Origin: Candidatus Poseidonia sp.
GTDB lineage: Archaea; Thermoplasmatota; Poseidoniia; Poseidoniales; Poseidoniaceae
Assembly (NCBI GenBank): GCA_023254365.1
Contig: JALRLQ010000031.1
Coordinates: forward strand, 1-18,018
Direction: 5' to 3'
DNA: 18,018 nucleotides
Each line of letters opens with the position of its first letter. The stretch's first letter is position 1. A program made the translations under genes and the position numbers. Positions 1-8,079 of this stretch are shown here, in pieces. The notes under the pieces are model-generated. The model was not told the DNA's origin. It did not search any database and saw only the letters and a list, made by a program, of their open reading frames with translations.

Positions 1-2280
1 GATCTTCGGGGCCGTGATCTGCGCAGCATCGTACACCGACATGACCTCACCTGTCTCATGATTCAAGGCATAGCCGCCTTCGGTTTCAGGGGCCATTTGG
101 TTGCGAATGCGAACGTTGGCAAAGGTTCCACGCATCATAATTTCATGGTTTCCTCGGCGACTTCCAAAGGAATTGAAATCGCCTTTTTCGACCCCGCGCT
201 CGGTCAACCACATGCCGGCCGGACCGTCCTTGGGGAAGGAGCCAGCAGGCGAGATGTGATCGGTGGTGATCGAATCCCCGAGCTTCAACAACACCCGGGC
301 GCCTTCGATGGATTGAATCGGCTCGGGCGTGGGCGAAAGGCCGCTGAAGAAGGTCGGTAGGCGAATGTACGTCGAGTCTTCGTGCCACGGGTAGAGCGGC
401 GAGGGTTCAGCGGGAATGCTGTTCCAGCGAGGTTCGTTCATGGCATCGGCGTACCGTTGTCGGAACATTTCCGGCGTAATCACCTTCATCGCTTCCTCAA
501 CATCGGCCTCCGATGGCCAAATTTCAGCGAGCATGACCGGTTTGCCTTCCGAATCGTGTCCGATGGGCTCCATCGTGAGGTCCACATCCAGATTGCCTGC
601 GATAGCGTAAGCCACCACCAACGGTGGGCTCGCAAGATACGAAGCCTTGACTTTCCCGTGAACGCGCCCTTCGAAATTCCGGTTACCGGACAGGACCGAG
701 CCCACGATAAGACCGGCCTCGTCAATCGCGGCTTCGATGGGGTCTGGCAAGGGGCCAGAATTGCCGATGCACGTGGTGCACCCGTAGCCGACGGTGTGGA
801 ACCCCATGGCGTTCAAATCGTCTTGAAGGCCGGTTGCTTCGTAGTATTCCGTGACAACACGACTGCCAGGAGCGAGCGAGGTTTTGACCCAAGGTTTGAC
901 CGTCAGCCCACGTTGACGAGCGTTGCGAGCAAGCAAGCCTGCGGCCATCATCACACCGGGATTTGAGGTGTTGGTGCACGAGGTGATAGCGGCGATGACG
1001 ACATCGCCGTGGTTGAGGTCAAACATCTCCCCGTCCATCTCCACGATGGCGCTTTTCGAAAGATCGTCCTTGGACAACCCGTGTCCGTGATGACCGACTT
1101 CATGGGTGAGGCTCTCGATGAAATGCGACTTCATGTCGTTAAGGTCAACGCGGTCCTGAGGGCGCTTTGGACCTGCAAGTGCAGGAACAACATCGTTGAG
1201 GTTCAACTCCAGTACGGCCGTGTAGGATTTCTCAGACGCCTCGTCGCCGTACCACAAACCCTGTGCCTTTGCGTACGCTTCAACGCCCGCCACCGCAGCC
1301 TCTTCACGGCCGGTGATGCGGAGGTAGTCCAAGGTGCGTTCGTCAACGGGGAAAAAGCCGCAGGTTGCACCGTATTCCGGCGCCATGTTGGCGATGGTTG
1401 CACGGTCGGCGAGCGAGAGCGCTTTCATGCCAGAGCCAAAGAATTCGACAAACTTGCCGACCACGCCGTGCTCTCGTAACATCTCAACGATGCGCAAGGT
1501 CATGTCGGTGGCGGTCACGCCTGGCTGAAGGGCACCGGTCAAGCGAACACCGACCACGTCGGGTGCCAGCATGTAAATCGGTTGGCCGAGCATCACGGCC
1601 TCGGCTTCGATACCGCCAACGCCCCAACCGAGCACGCCCAACCCGTTGACCATCGTGGTGTGAGAATCGGTGCCGACCAGCGTATCAGCCAACCAGACGC
1701 CGTCTTCTTGACGGGCCACGCTGGCCAAAAATTCGAGGTTGACCTGGTGCACGATACCACGAGAGGGTGGGACGGCTTGGAAATTGGCGAGGGATTGCTG
1801 ACCCCATTTCAAAAACGTGTATCGCTCCATGTTTCGATGGTATTCAATGTCGAGATTGAGGTCAAGCGCATCGCTGTGCGCACCTGAAACGTCAACTTGC
1901 ACCGAGTGGTCAATGACCAAATCCACGGGAACCTGGGGGTTGACCTCCTCGGGGTTGCCGCCCATCTCCACCATGGCGTCTCTCAACGCTGCAAGATCGA
2001 CCACGGCAGGAACACCGGTGAAATCCTGAAGAATAACACGGGAGGGGCGAAACGGAATTTCGGTGCGCTCGCCGTTAGGAGCCCAAGCGGCGATGGTCCG
2101 GATGTCGTCTTCGGTGATCAGGAAACCATCGTGGCCACGCAGTGCACCCTCAAGCAAAATACGGACCGAGTACGGCAAATGCCCGGTGGCCACGCCGTTG
2201 GCATCAAGGGCCTCAAGGGCATAGTAATCGCCGCCAACCTCAAGGGTGCGTCGTGCGTTGAACGGGTCCAAAGTCGCCAT
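1..2280 (-). CDS. acnA: Aconitate hydratase, AcnA/IRP type (C-terminus off the left edge)
   Basis: Interconverts citrate and isocitrate in the TCA cycle in the cytoplasm, using a [4Fe-4S] cluster. Translating the minus strand from the ATG at 2278-2280 gives 760 residues open to the window edge. The three cluster ligands are visible: C435 in TSCTNTS, and C501 and C504 in GCTTCIGNSG. This spacing matches bacterial AcnA and animal IRP1. The N-terminal region carries GTDSHTTM, and the swivel domain carries DHISPAG and SRRGNHEIMMRGTF, the substrate-binding signature. Family members are usually about 890-900 residues, so roughly 130 are missing through the window boundary, not through damage. There is no Shine-Dalgarno before the ATG, but a TTCATAGA box lies 23-30 bases upstream, so the mRNA is probably leaderless. 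The gene lies downstream of the cyclophilin gene on the same strand, 88 bases away, and seems to have its own promoter. Confidence 0.97.
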   Translation of the reverse strand, partial: MATLDPFNARRTLEVGGDYYALEALDANGVATGHLPYSVRILLEGALRGHDGFLITEDDIRTIAAWAPNGERTEIPFRPSRVILQDFTGVPAVVDLAALRDAMVEMGGNPEEVNPQVPVDLVIDHSVQVDVSGAHSDALDLNLDIEYHRNMERYTFLKWGQQSLANFQAVPPSRGIVHQVNLEFLASVARQEDGVWLADTLVGTDSHTTMVNGLGVLGWGVGGIEAEAVMLGQPIYMLAPDVVGVRLTGALQPGVTATDMTLRIVEMLREHGVVGKFVEFFGSGMKALSLADRATIANMAPEYGATCGFFPVDERTLDYLRITGREEAAVAGVEAYAKAQGLWYGDEASEKSYTAVLELNLNDVVPALAGPKRPQDRVDLNDMKSHFIESLTHEVGHHGHGLSKDDLSKSAIVEMDGEMFDLNHGDVVIAAITSCTNTSNPGVMMAAGLLARNARQRGLTVKPWVKTSLAPGSRVVTEYYEATGLQDDLNAMGFHTVGYGCTTCIGNSGPLPDPIEAAIDEAGLIVGSVLSGNRNFEGRVHGKVKASYLASPPLVVAYAIAGNLDVDLTMEPIGHDSEGKPVMLAEIWPSEADVEEAMKVITPEMFRQRYADAMNEPRWNSIPAEPSPLYPWHEDSTYIRLPTFFSGLSPTPEPIQSIEGARVLLKLGDSITTDHISPAGSFPKDGPAGMWLTERGVEKGDFNSFGSRRGNHEIMMRGTFANVRIRNQMAPETEGGYALNHETGEVMSVYDAAQITAPKI

Positions 2281-2302
2281 GATTCTTGCCAAAACACACC
2301 CG

Positions 2303-2310
2303 TCTATGAA
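2303..2310 (-). promoter_or_regulatory. TATA-like box of the aconitase gene
   Basis: Reads TTCATAGA on the minus strand, 30 to 23 bases before the aconitase ATG. The same TCATA core sits at the identical offset before the genes at 6440 and 15252. In archaea this spacing places transcription start at or next to the start codon. Confidence 0.5.
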
Positions 2311-2368
2311 GAAAACCCTCAGCGCCGATGACGCAAGAGAACGCACATTGGGTGCTTCAGGGCTCGCG

Positions 2369-3388
2369 TCACCAGAACTGGTACCAAGGAGTCGTTTCTG
2401 AACCGACAAAGGTAGCGGAAATCAACTTGACATCGTCAACGGGTTTGTCGCCTGCGCCGGTTTCGACCTCAGAAATTTGAGTCACAAGGTCGCATCCGCT
2501 GGTGATCTTTCCAAACACGGTGTGAACGCCGTCAAGCCAACTTGGGCCCTCACCGTTGTTGCTGTCTTGGGGAATGAGGAAGAACTGGCTGCCTCCTGTG
2601 TTGGGAGCGCTGGTCTTGGCCATCGAGATGGTGCAGGTCTCGTGAAGCAGACCGTTTTCGGCTTCGTCGGGAACAGTGTAGGAAGATTCGCCTGCAGGAC
2701 AATCCGTGCCTTGGACCTCGTTGCCGTCGCAGTAGCCAAAGAATTTCCCAGCGTGGCCGCCGGTGCCGTCGTTGTTGGTGAAATCGCCACCCTGAATCAT
2801 GAAATCATCGATGATTCGGTGAAAGATGGTGTTGTCGTAACGGCCTTGTTCGACGAGGAGTTTGAAATTCTCAACGTGAAGCGGTGCATCCTCGGGATAG
2901 AGTTCAATCGTGATGGTGCCGCTGTTGGCACCGCCGTTCCACGACATCTCAAGGTTCACGATGTCGGTCGTTGTACCGGCACGGTTGGCCATGTTGATCA
3001 TGCTGAGCAACAGAAGGATGGCGATGAAGACGGCAAAGATGCCGGCGATGGTGGGCGTACCGTCCTTGACCAAGCGTGGAAAAGCGGTTTCGCTGATGCC
3101 TTTGTTTTGCATTTCGTTCAACAAATCGTTGTAAAGACTGCCTGCTTTCTTGTCACGGGGGTTTTTCTTGGTCGCTTCTCGAAGCAGAGAAGCAGCTTTT
3201 CGATAGTTTGCACGGTTGTGACCGGCCTTGGCCTCAACCCATGTTGCGTGGCCAGCGAGACGAAGCGTCGTTTGCTCTTTGCCTTCCGGGTCTGCAGCAC
3301 GAAGTATCTTCAGGGCCGAATCCCCTTTTCCTTTCGCAATGGCCTTGTCTGCTTTGTCCCATGCCGTCGCCAAATCGTCGTCCGCCAT
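2369..3388 (-). CDS. Membrane-anchored cyclophilin-type peptidyl-prolyl isomerase
   Basis: Predicted peptidyl-prolyl cis-trans isomerase, 339 residues. Residues 1-110 are a charged, helical, Ala/Lys-rich region that could be TPR-like. Residues about 113-135 form one hydrophobic membrane segment (TIAGIFAVFIAILLLLSMI). From about 145 to the end is a cyclophilin domain with FHRIIDDFMIQGGD (catalytic Arg R191), a GGSQFFLI stretch and SWLDGVHTVFGK. The positive-inside pattern suggests a cytoplasmic N-terminus and an external catalytic domain, so it may fold exported proteins; this is inference. An extra loop with two cysteines (YCDGNEVQGTDC) could form a disulfide outside the cell. I chose the ATG at 3388 over an upstream in-frame start at 3424 because GGGAGGGG precedes it closely and a CTCAAAAC box lies at -30 to -23. 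The divergent neighbour is the 2-oxoacid oxidoreductase operon. Confidence 0.92.
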   Translation of the reverse strand: MADDDLATAWDKADKAIAKGKGDSALKILRAADPEGKEQTTLRLAGHATWVEAKAGHNRANYRKAASLLREATKKNPRDKKAGSLYNDLLNEMQNKGISETAFPRLVKDGTPTIAGIFAVFIAILLLLSMINMANRAGTTTDIVNLEMSWNGGANSGTITIELYPEDAPLHVENFKLLVEQGRYDNTIFHRIIDDFMIQGGDFTNNDGTGGHAGKFFGYCDGNEVQGTDCPAGESSYTVPDEAENGLLHETCTISMAKTSAPNTGGSQFFLIPQDSNNGEGPSWLDGVHTVFGKITSGCDLVTQISEVETGAGDKPVDDVKLISATFVGSETTPWYQFW

Positions 3389-3410
3389 GGCCCCTCCCAA
3401 CCGGAGTTTG

Positions 3411-3418
3411 GTTTTGAG
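3411..3418 (-). promoter_or_regulatory. Possible TATA-like box of the cyclophilin gene
   Basis: CTCAAAAC on the minus strand, 30 to 23 bases before the ATG at 3388. It matches the box before the gene at 6440 (CTCATAAA) in sequence and spacing. It is the weaker of the set because it lacks a T-A step. Confidence 0.35.
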
Positions 3419-3542
3419 CCTCACCCTCCGTCATCATCTCGTGTGTTCGCCCGGGGAAGGCAAGAAGGGAATGTGGTGGCAACATGTTGAAAGAGTGCTT
3501 GACAACCCCGCCCGCTAAGGACGGGCACCTTGCTCATCAACC

Positions 3543-3547
3543 GAGGG
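3543..3547 (+). promoter_or_regulatory. Shine-Dalgarno that selects the oxidoreductase alpha start
   Basis: GAGGG lies nine bases before the ATG at 3557, a standard spacing. It favours 3557 over the in-frame TTG at 3530 and the ATG at 3548, which the GAGGG directly abuts. No TATA-like box stands at -30 to -23 of any of these starts, so this mRNA probably has a leader, unlike several neighbours. Confidence 0.45.
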
Positions 3548-3556
3548 ATGTTTCTC

Positions 3557-5347
3557 ATGGACCGTATTATCAACGACTTCACCATCAACATCGCCACCGC
3601 CAATGGAACGGGTTCGCAATCCGCCAACCTCATCCTCCTTCAGTCGCTCTTTGACATGGGCGTTCCCGTCAGCGGAAAGAACCTGTTTCCTTCCAACATT
3701 TCCGGGCTGCCAACCTGGTACATCGTCCGCCTCTCCGACCAAGGTTACCAAGCACCCGGTGACCGCACCCACATTCAGGTGCTGGTGAATCCCGCAACTT
3801 GGGACGACGACCTCGAAGCCCTCGAACCCGGTTCCGTCGTCATTTGGAACAGCGATACGAAGGGAAAGACCGTGGAGCGAGACGACATCATCTCCTACCC
3901 TGTCCCGATGAGTTCACTGGCTCGGAAAATCAATCCGAAGATCGCCAAACTCGTCACGAACATCGTCTACGTCGGTGTTCTCGCTGAATTGTTGGGCATT
4001 GACCAGTCTTGTTTGGAATCCGCTGTTGCCAAGCAATTCAAGGGCAAGGCTTCAGCCATTGAACTCAACATCACGGCCTTGGGTCTTGGCCGGGACTATG
4101 TGAATGAGAATTTGACCAAGGAAGACCCCTATGCCGTGGAGGCCCGAGAACGGTCCAAGCCACAATTCTTCATCGAGGGCAACGAAGCAGCGGCCCTTGG
4201 CGCCCACTACGGCGGAGCCCAACTGTTGGCATGGTATCCCATCACGCCCTCCTCTTCACTGGCAGAGAGCATCATCGCCTACATCCCTCGTCTGCGAACC
4301 GACGAAGACGGCAAGGCCACGATGGCGGTCATTCAGGCCGAGGACGAATTGGCAGCCGCCGGCATGGTGCTCGGCGCAGGATGGGCCGGCGGACGTGGCA
4401 TGACGGCGACCTCCGGACCCGGTATTTCGCTGATGCAGGAATTCATTGGCCTCGCGTACTTTGCTGAGATTCCTTCGGTGTTCTGGGACGTGACTCGCGT
4501 TGGACCGTCAACCGGTTTGCCCACCCGAACGCAACAATCCGACATCGCCATGCTCTACGAGGGCAGTCACGGTGACACCCAGCACATCGTGCTCATTCCG
4601 GGGACGGTTGAGGAGTGCTTCGAATACGGATGGCGTGCCTTTGACTACGCTGAGCGGTTCCAAACCCCTGTCTTTGGCATGAGCGATTTGGACCTCGGCA
4701 TGAACCGCTGGGCATGCGATGGCTTCACCTATCCCGACCAACCGATGGACCGTGGAAAGGTGGTGCGTGAACAAGACGTCTTCGAAGCGTTTGAGACCTT
4801 TGGACGGTACCTCGACGTCGACGGTGACGGCATTCCCTACCGCACCTTGCCAGGCTCCGGTATGGCCCCTATCCTCTACCGTGGAACGGGGCACAACCCG
4901 ATGGGTGTGTATTCCGAGAAACCCGCCGACTACTACAACCTCATGCAGCGTCTAAAGGACAAAATCGAGTCGGCTCGAGACCAACTCCCCGCCCCCATCC
5001 TTCGCGAAGAAGAGGAATGCGAAGTCGGCATCATCTTCCTGGGAAGCATGGAAAATTCCATCCAAGAAATCGATGACATCATGGAAGCCACTGGCATGAA
5101 GGTCAGCCAGTGCCGAGTTCGAGCACTTCCGTTCCATTCCGAAGTTGAAGCCTTCGTGCGCCGCCACGAAATCGTCATCGTGCTCGAAATCAACCGGGAC
5201 GGTCAACTCTACGGCATCCTCCGTCGAGAACTCCCCAACGATTTGGTGACCAAGGTTCACTCGGTGGCCTACAGCGACGGCATGCCACCCCGTGCTCGGA
5301 TATACGCCGACCGCATTTTGGCGACACTTGAGGAGGTGAACCAATGA
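3557..5347 (+). CDS. korA: 2-oxoacid:ferredoxin oxidoreductase, fused gamma/alpha subunit
   Basis: Large subunit (596 residues) of the enzyme that oxidatively decarboxylates 2-oxoacids to acyl-CoA and reduces ferredoxin, in the cytoplasm. Residues 1 to about 190 are the gamma-type domain, starting with a glycine-rich NGTGSQSAN and SGKNLFPSNISGLPTW. Residues from about 205 are the alpha domain, with YPITPSS at 227-233, the hallmark of the fused Kor-type alpha chain, followed by the conserved EDELAAAGMVLGAGWAGGRG and a C-terminal domain that ends in ADRILATL. The gamma-alpha fusion and about 600-residue length fit the two-subunit enzymes of aerobic archaea and actinobacteria. 2-oxoglutarate is the expected substrate in a TCA-cycle context (aconitase nearby), but sequence alone does not exclude pyruvate or branched-chain oxoacids. 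Its TGA overlaps the ATG of the beta subunit gene (ATGA), so the two are co-translated. Confidence 0.93.
   Translation: MDRIINDFTINIATANGTGSQSANLILLQSLFDMGVPVSGKNLFPSNISGLPTWYIVRLSDQGYQAPGDRTHIQVLVNPATWDDDLEALEPGSVVIWNSDTKGKTVERDDIISYPVPMSSLARKINPKIAKLVTNIVYVGVLAELLGIDQSCLESAVAKQFKGKASAIELNITALGLGRDYVNENLTKEDPYAVEARERSKPQFFIEGNEAAALGAHYGGAQLLAWYPITPSSSLAESIIAYIPRLRTDEDGKATMAVIQAEDELAAAGMVLGAGWAGGRGMTATSGPGISLMQEFIGLAYFAEIPSVFWDVTRVGPSTGLPTRTQQSDIAMLYEGSHGDTQHIVLIPGTVEECFEYGWRAFDYAERFQTPVFGMSDLDLGMNRWACDGFTYPDQPMDRGKVVREQDVFEAFETFGRYLDVDGDGIPYRTLPGSGMAPILYRGTGHNPMGVYSEKPADYYNLMQRLKDKIESARDQLPAPILREEEECEVGIIFLGSMENSIQEIDDIMEATGMKVSQCRVRALPFHSEVEAFVRRHEIVIVLEINRDGQLYGILRRELPNDLVTKVHSVAYSDGMPPRARIYADRILATLEEVNQ
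5332..5338 (+). promoter_or_regulatory. Shine-Dalgarno of the beta subunit gene
   Basis: GGAGGTG, five bases before the ATG at 5344 and inside the end of the alpha gene. It is close to a perfect anti-16S match, and with the four-base ATGA overlap it indicates translational coupling of the two subunits. Confidence 0.7.
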
Positions 5348-6390
5348 GCGACAAACCAGCCCGTGCCGTGAAGTTGAACGTCATCAACGAACCAAAAGAC
5401 AGCTACACTGGCGGACCTTCCTCGCTGTGTCCGGGTTGCGGCCACGACCAAATTTCGAGCGTCATCATCTCCGCAGCCTGGGAAAACGGCATTGAACCCC
5501 ACCGCATCGCCAAGATGTCTGGGATTGGGTGTTCCTCGAAAACGCCTGCCTACTACCTCGGTCAGTCCCACGGCTTCAACACCGTCCACGGACGCATGCC
5601 CTCGGTCACGACCGGTGCGTACGCCATCAACAAGGAACTGCTCTACCTTGGCGTGTCCGGAGACGGCGACTCCGCCTCGATCGGAATCGGCCAACTCATT
5701 CACGCCATTCGACGAAACATGGATATGGTCTACATCGTTGAAAACAACGGCGTCTACGGCTTGACCAAAGGCCAGTACTCAGCGACCGCTGATGTTGGCT
5801 CGAAGAAGAAAAAGGGGGCAGCCAATGAAACACAGCCCATCGATTTGTGCGCGTTGGCCATCAACCTGGGCTGCACGTTTGTGGCGCGTTCGTTCTCTGG
5901 TTCCAAGAAACAGTTGACGTCACTGCTGAAGGCGGCCATGTCCCACAAGGGCTTTGCCCTCATCGACGTGATTTCACCCTGTGTGACGTTCAACAACAAC
6001 GACGAGTCCATGCGCTCGTACAGTTACGTCAAAGAAAACGAAGTGACCTTGCACATGACCGACTACATCCCCCATTTCAACCCGGTCGAGGAGATTGATG
6101 TTCCTGAAGGTCATTTCAAAGACATCACACTTCACGACGGTTCAACCATCCGGTTGGAGACTATCTCCGAAGAACACGACCCGGGTGATGCCATGGCCGC
6201 TTTGACTGCCCTCCACGAGGCCGAAACCAACGCCAAGCACGTCACGGGACTGTTGTACTTCGATGCAAGCAAGCCGTCACTCGCAGAGGACTTGGGCTTG
6301 GTGGATGCCCCACTTTTGGACGTCCCCGACGAAGTGTTGCGCCCCGATCAGGCCTCGTTGGACGCTCTCAACGCCGAATTTTTGGCTTGA
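5344..6390 (+). CDS. korB: 2-oxoacid:ferredoxin oxidoreductase, beta subunit
   Basis: Thiamine-diphosphate-binding subunit (348 residues) partnering the alpha chain just upstream. The iron-sulfur cluster ligands are visible as C29 and C32 in CPGCGHD, C63 in GIGCSSK and C213 in ISPC. The thiamine/Mg motif is GDGDSASIGIGQ starting at G106 and closing with NN at 134-135. HGRMPSVTTGAY is the usual family stretch between them. The C-terminal third (about 215-348) is longer than in minimal archaeal beta chains and resembles the extended KorB of haloarchaea and mycobacteria. A lysine run (SKKKKG, 153-158) in the loop after the thiamine site may contact CoA or ferredoxin; that is a guess. Substrate specificity is inferred from the aconitase nearby, not read from residues. 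Confidence 0.94.
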   Translation: MSDKPARAVKLNVINEPKDSYTGGPSSLCPGCGHDQISSVIISAAWENGIEPHRIAKMSGIGCSSKTPAYYLGQSHGFNTVHGRMPSVTTGAYAINKELLYLGVSGDGDSASIGIGQLIHAIRRNMDMVYIVENNGVYGLTKGQYSATADVGSKKKKGAANETQPIDLCALAINLGCTFVARSFSGSKKQLTSLLKAAMSHKGFALIDVISPCVTFNNNDESMRSYSYVKENEVTLHMTDYIPHFNPVEEIDVPEGHFKDITLHDGSTIRLETISEEHDPGDAMAALTALHEAETNAKHVTGLLYFDASKPSLAEDLGLVDAPLLDVPDEVLRPDQASLDALNAEFLA

Positions 6391-6409
6391 TGGGATTCTC
6401 AACCAACCT

Positions 6410-6417
6410 CTCATAAA
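6410..6417 (+). promoter_or_regulatory. TATA-like box of the YfaP-like gene
   Basis: CTCATAAA, 30 to 23 bases before the ATG at 6440, with the TCATA core in the same register as the aconitase box. It suggests the gene has its own promoter although it follows korB by only 49 bases. GGAGGAGG just after the box is 14 bases from the ATG, too far for an ideal Shine-Dalgarno. Confidence 0.5.
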
Positions 6418-6439
6418 GGAGGAGGCCGATTGAATAACC

Positions 6440-7333
6440 ATGGTTGAACCTGTCACCACAGCAACAAGCCTTGGTTTAGGCGGTGTTGGTGTCTATTTGT
6501 TCAGCCGTTTTTGGAAAGACAGAAACGAACGCTTGCGCGCTCTCGCTTTGGCGGACAAGTACAGCACAACGACTCGAATTGGCTCCCATCAAGGACAGAC
6601 CCGCTTACTGGTCAACCTCCCCCAAGTGGGCGAGGTCCCCGCCAGCGAACAATCAGCATGGCGCGAACGAGATGAACGAAGAAATCGTAATTTTTTGGAA
6701 TTGGACCTGCTTCAGCAGGAAGCGGCCTCCAGCGATGAGGGTGAACAGGAACAGGATTTTGAAGATGATGAGCGACTTATGGAGCTCGAAGCAAGAACGA
6801 CCTGGATTGAATCCAACGAACCGCCCATGAACGCTCACGCTGCCCTCGTCGCTGAAGAACAACTTGGTAGCGGCGTGGTGATTGCAGATATCAATGAAGA
6901 GGAACCTGAAGTCAACATCGATGAACGTCTTGAACGAGAGGGTGGCGCCTCAGGTGTGGTCCAAATCTCACTGGCGTGGGATGATTACAACGACCTTGAT
7001 CTCCATGTCTTCTGTCCTTCGGGTGAACGAATTTATTTCAACAACAAAAAAAGCGAGTGCGGTGGAGATTTGGATGTTGACATGAACGTCCGACCCGTAT
7101 CGAACACCCCGGTTGAAAACGTGGTTTGGAAGGAGAATGCTCCCCTGGGGGCCTACAAAATCGGTGTTCACTTTTACAAGCACCACAAGAAACGCCGTAC
7201 AAAGCGGCTGTGCAATTACCGCCTTCGGGTGATCACCCACGGCAAGAGCAAGGAATACCTCGGTTCAATCACGTACGGCCAAGCCATGCAAATGGTGACG
7301 TCGTTCTCGCTCGAACACGCCCCTGAGGCTTAG
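6440..7333 (+). CDS. YfaP/DUF2135-like domain protein with a short N-terminal hydrophobic segment
   Basis: 297 residues, function unknown. Residues about 5-24 (TSLGLGGVGVYLFSRFW) are mildly hydrophobic and could be a membrane anchor. Residues 25-165 are charged and Glu-rich with no recognised fold. From about 170 to 285 is a beta-rich domain with LAWDDYNDLDLHVFCPSGE, then GGDLDVDMN and a late APLGAYKIGVHFYKHH. This pattern (tryptophan-acid strand, DLDLHV, Gly-Gly-x-Leu-Asp-Val) is that of the YfaP / DUF2135 group. Clustered Asp residues in these loops suggest calcium or other divalent ions, which is inference. The stop TAG overlaps the stop of the converging kinase gene. No partner is obvious; the preceding metabolic operon is probably unrelated. 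Confidence 0.75.
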   Translation: MVEPVTTATSLGLGGVGVYLFSRFWKDRNERLRALALADKYSTTTRIGSHQGQTRLLVNLPQVGEVPASEQSAWRERDERRNRNFLELDLLQQEAASSDEGEQEQDFEDDERLMELEARTTWIESNEPPMNAHAALVAEEQLGSGVVIADINEEEPEVNIDERLEREGGASGVVQISLAWDDYNDLDLHVFCPSGERIYFNNKKSECGGDLDVDMNVRPVSNTPVENVVWKENAPLGAYKIGVHFYKHHKKRRTKRLCNYRLRVITHGKSKEYLGSITYGQAMQMVTSFSLEHAPEA

Positions 7334-8064
7334 GCATCATGGGCAGCACGCCATGCTGCGCCCAAAGGACCAGCGGTGGAAAGCAACCGGGCTGGAACCA
7401 ACTCGGCTTGGGTGTTGAGCAAAGGCGCTATCTCATTCCAATGTTCCACGATTCCTCCGTAAACGATGATGAGTGTCGGCTCGAGGCGTTGTTCAAGAAA
7501 GGTAAGACCTTCTTGAAAGCGCTCACACCACGCTGGAATGGAGAGTTGGAGTTCTTGGCGTGCACGCCCCGAGAGATGTTCCTCCAAGACACCTCCCCGT
7601 GTCGGGTGTGGGAGCTGGCCCAACTCGAGATTCGCTTCCAACACGCCCTCTCGATGAACGGTGGTTCCCAGTCCCGTTCCCACGGTGAGGGTGAGCACGC
7701 AAGCGTGACCTTCGTGGCCGTGACCAAAGGTTGCTTCCCCGATGGCGACGGCGTCTGCATCGTTGATGAGCGCAAACCTTCCGTCATGGTAGGGGCTCAG
7801 TTCTTCAGCCATCGAAACCGAACACCATGCCGAGCCAAGGTTCGGGGCAGTTCGAATCCGATTGTCCTCAACCGCACCGGGGAAGCCCATCCCAATTGGC
7901 CCTTTCCAAGCAAAGGACGACAGCACCTCATGCAGAACAGGAAGCACCTCGGAAGGCGACAGTCCTGCTTGGTGTCGACGGGTCACGACCTCCCCGTGCA
8001 TCTGTCCCGTTTGGACATCAAAGAGGCCGACGCGGAAGCCACTTCCACCAAGATCGATGCCCAT
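7330..8064 (-). CDS. ROK-family sugar kinase, polyphosphate-glucokinase-like
   Basis: 244 residues. The N-terminal phosphate-binding loop is MGIDLGGSGFRVGLFD, then GMGFPGAV (59-65), TAPNLGSAW, and NDADAVAIGEA with the expected catalytic Asp at 102. Next come TVGTGLGT (127-134) and NLELGQ (145-150). Family knowledge: ROK proteins phosphorylate glucose, N-acetylmannosamine and related sugars, or act as repressors. This one has no DNA-binding domain and lacks the CxCGxxGC zinc motif. The NLELG stretch and the overall order resemble polyphosphate/ATP glucokinases, but the usual His of ELGH is Gln here. The ATG at 8064 was preferred to the GTG at 8073 because GAGGT sits nine bases before it. The gene starts 12 bases after the HAD phosphatase stop, so both are probably one operon. 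Phosphate donor and sugar cannot be read from sequence. Confidence 0.88.
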   Translation of the reverse strand: MGIDLGGSGFRVGLFDVQTGQMHGEVVTRRHQAGLSPSEVLPVLHEVLSSFAWKGPIGMGFPGAVEDNRIRTAPNLGSAWCSVSMAEELSPYHDGRFALINDADAVAIGEATFGHGHEGHACVLTLTVGTGLGTTVHREGVLEANLELGQLPHPTRGGVLEEHLSGRARQELQLSIPAWCERFQEGLTFLEQRLEPTLIIVYGGIVEHWNEIAPLLNTQAELVPARLLSTAGPLGAAWRAAHDA

Positions 8065-8073
8065 TGAAAGCAC

Positions 8074-8079
8074 ACCTCA
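8074..8079 (-). promoter_or_regulatory. Shine-Dalgarno overlapping the HAD stop codon
   Basis: TGAGGT on the minus strand contains both the TGA stop of the HAD gene (8079-8077) and the GAGGT ribosome site for the ROK kinase ATG at 8064. Ribosomes ending on the first gene would sit on the second gene's binding site, so the two products are likely made together. Confidence 0.55.

Noticed and set aside
2477..3490. A 337-residue plus-strand frame across the cyclophilin gene
   Set aside because: The minus strand carries a clear cyclophilin signature over the same bases; this frame is an antisense shadow.
3510..3526. Small hairpin GCCCG-CTAAGGA-CGGGC in the leader of the oxidoreductase operon
   Set aside because: A five-base stem is expected by chance at this GC level and is not followed by a T run; no riboswitch or terminator is supported.
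6418..6425. GGAGGAGG as the ribosome site of the gene at 6440
   Set aside because: It is 14 bases from the ATG, longer than normal, and the TATA-like box spacing would leave it upstream of the transcription start. It cannot be fully excluded.
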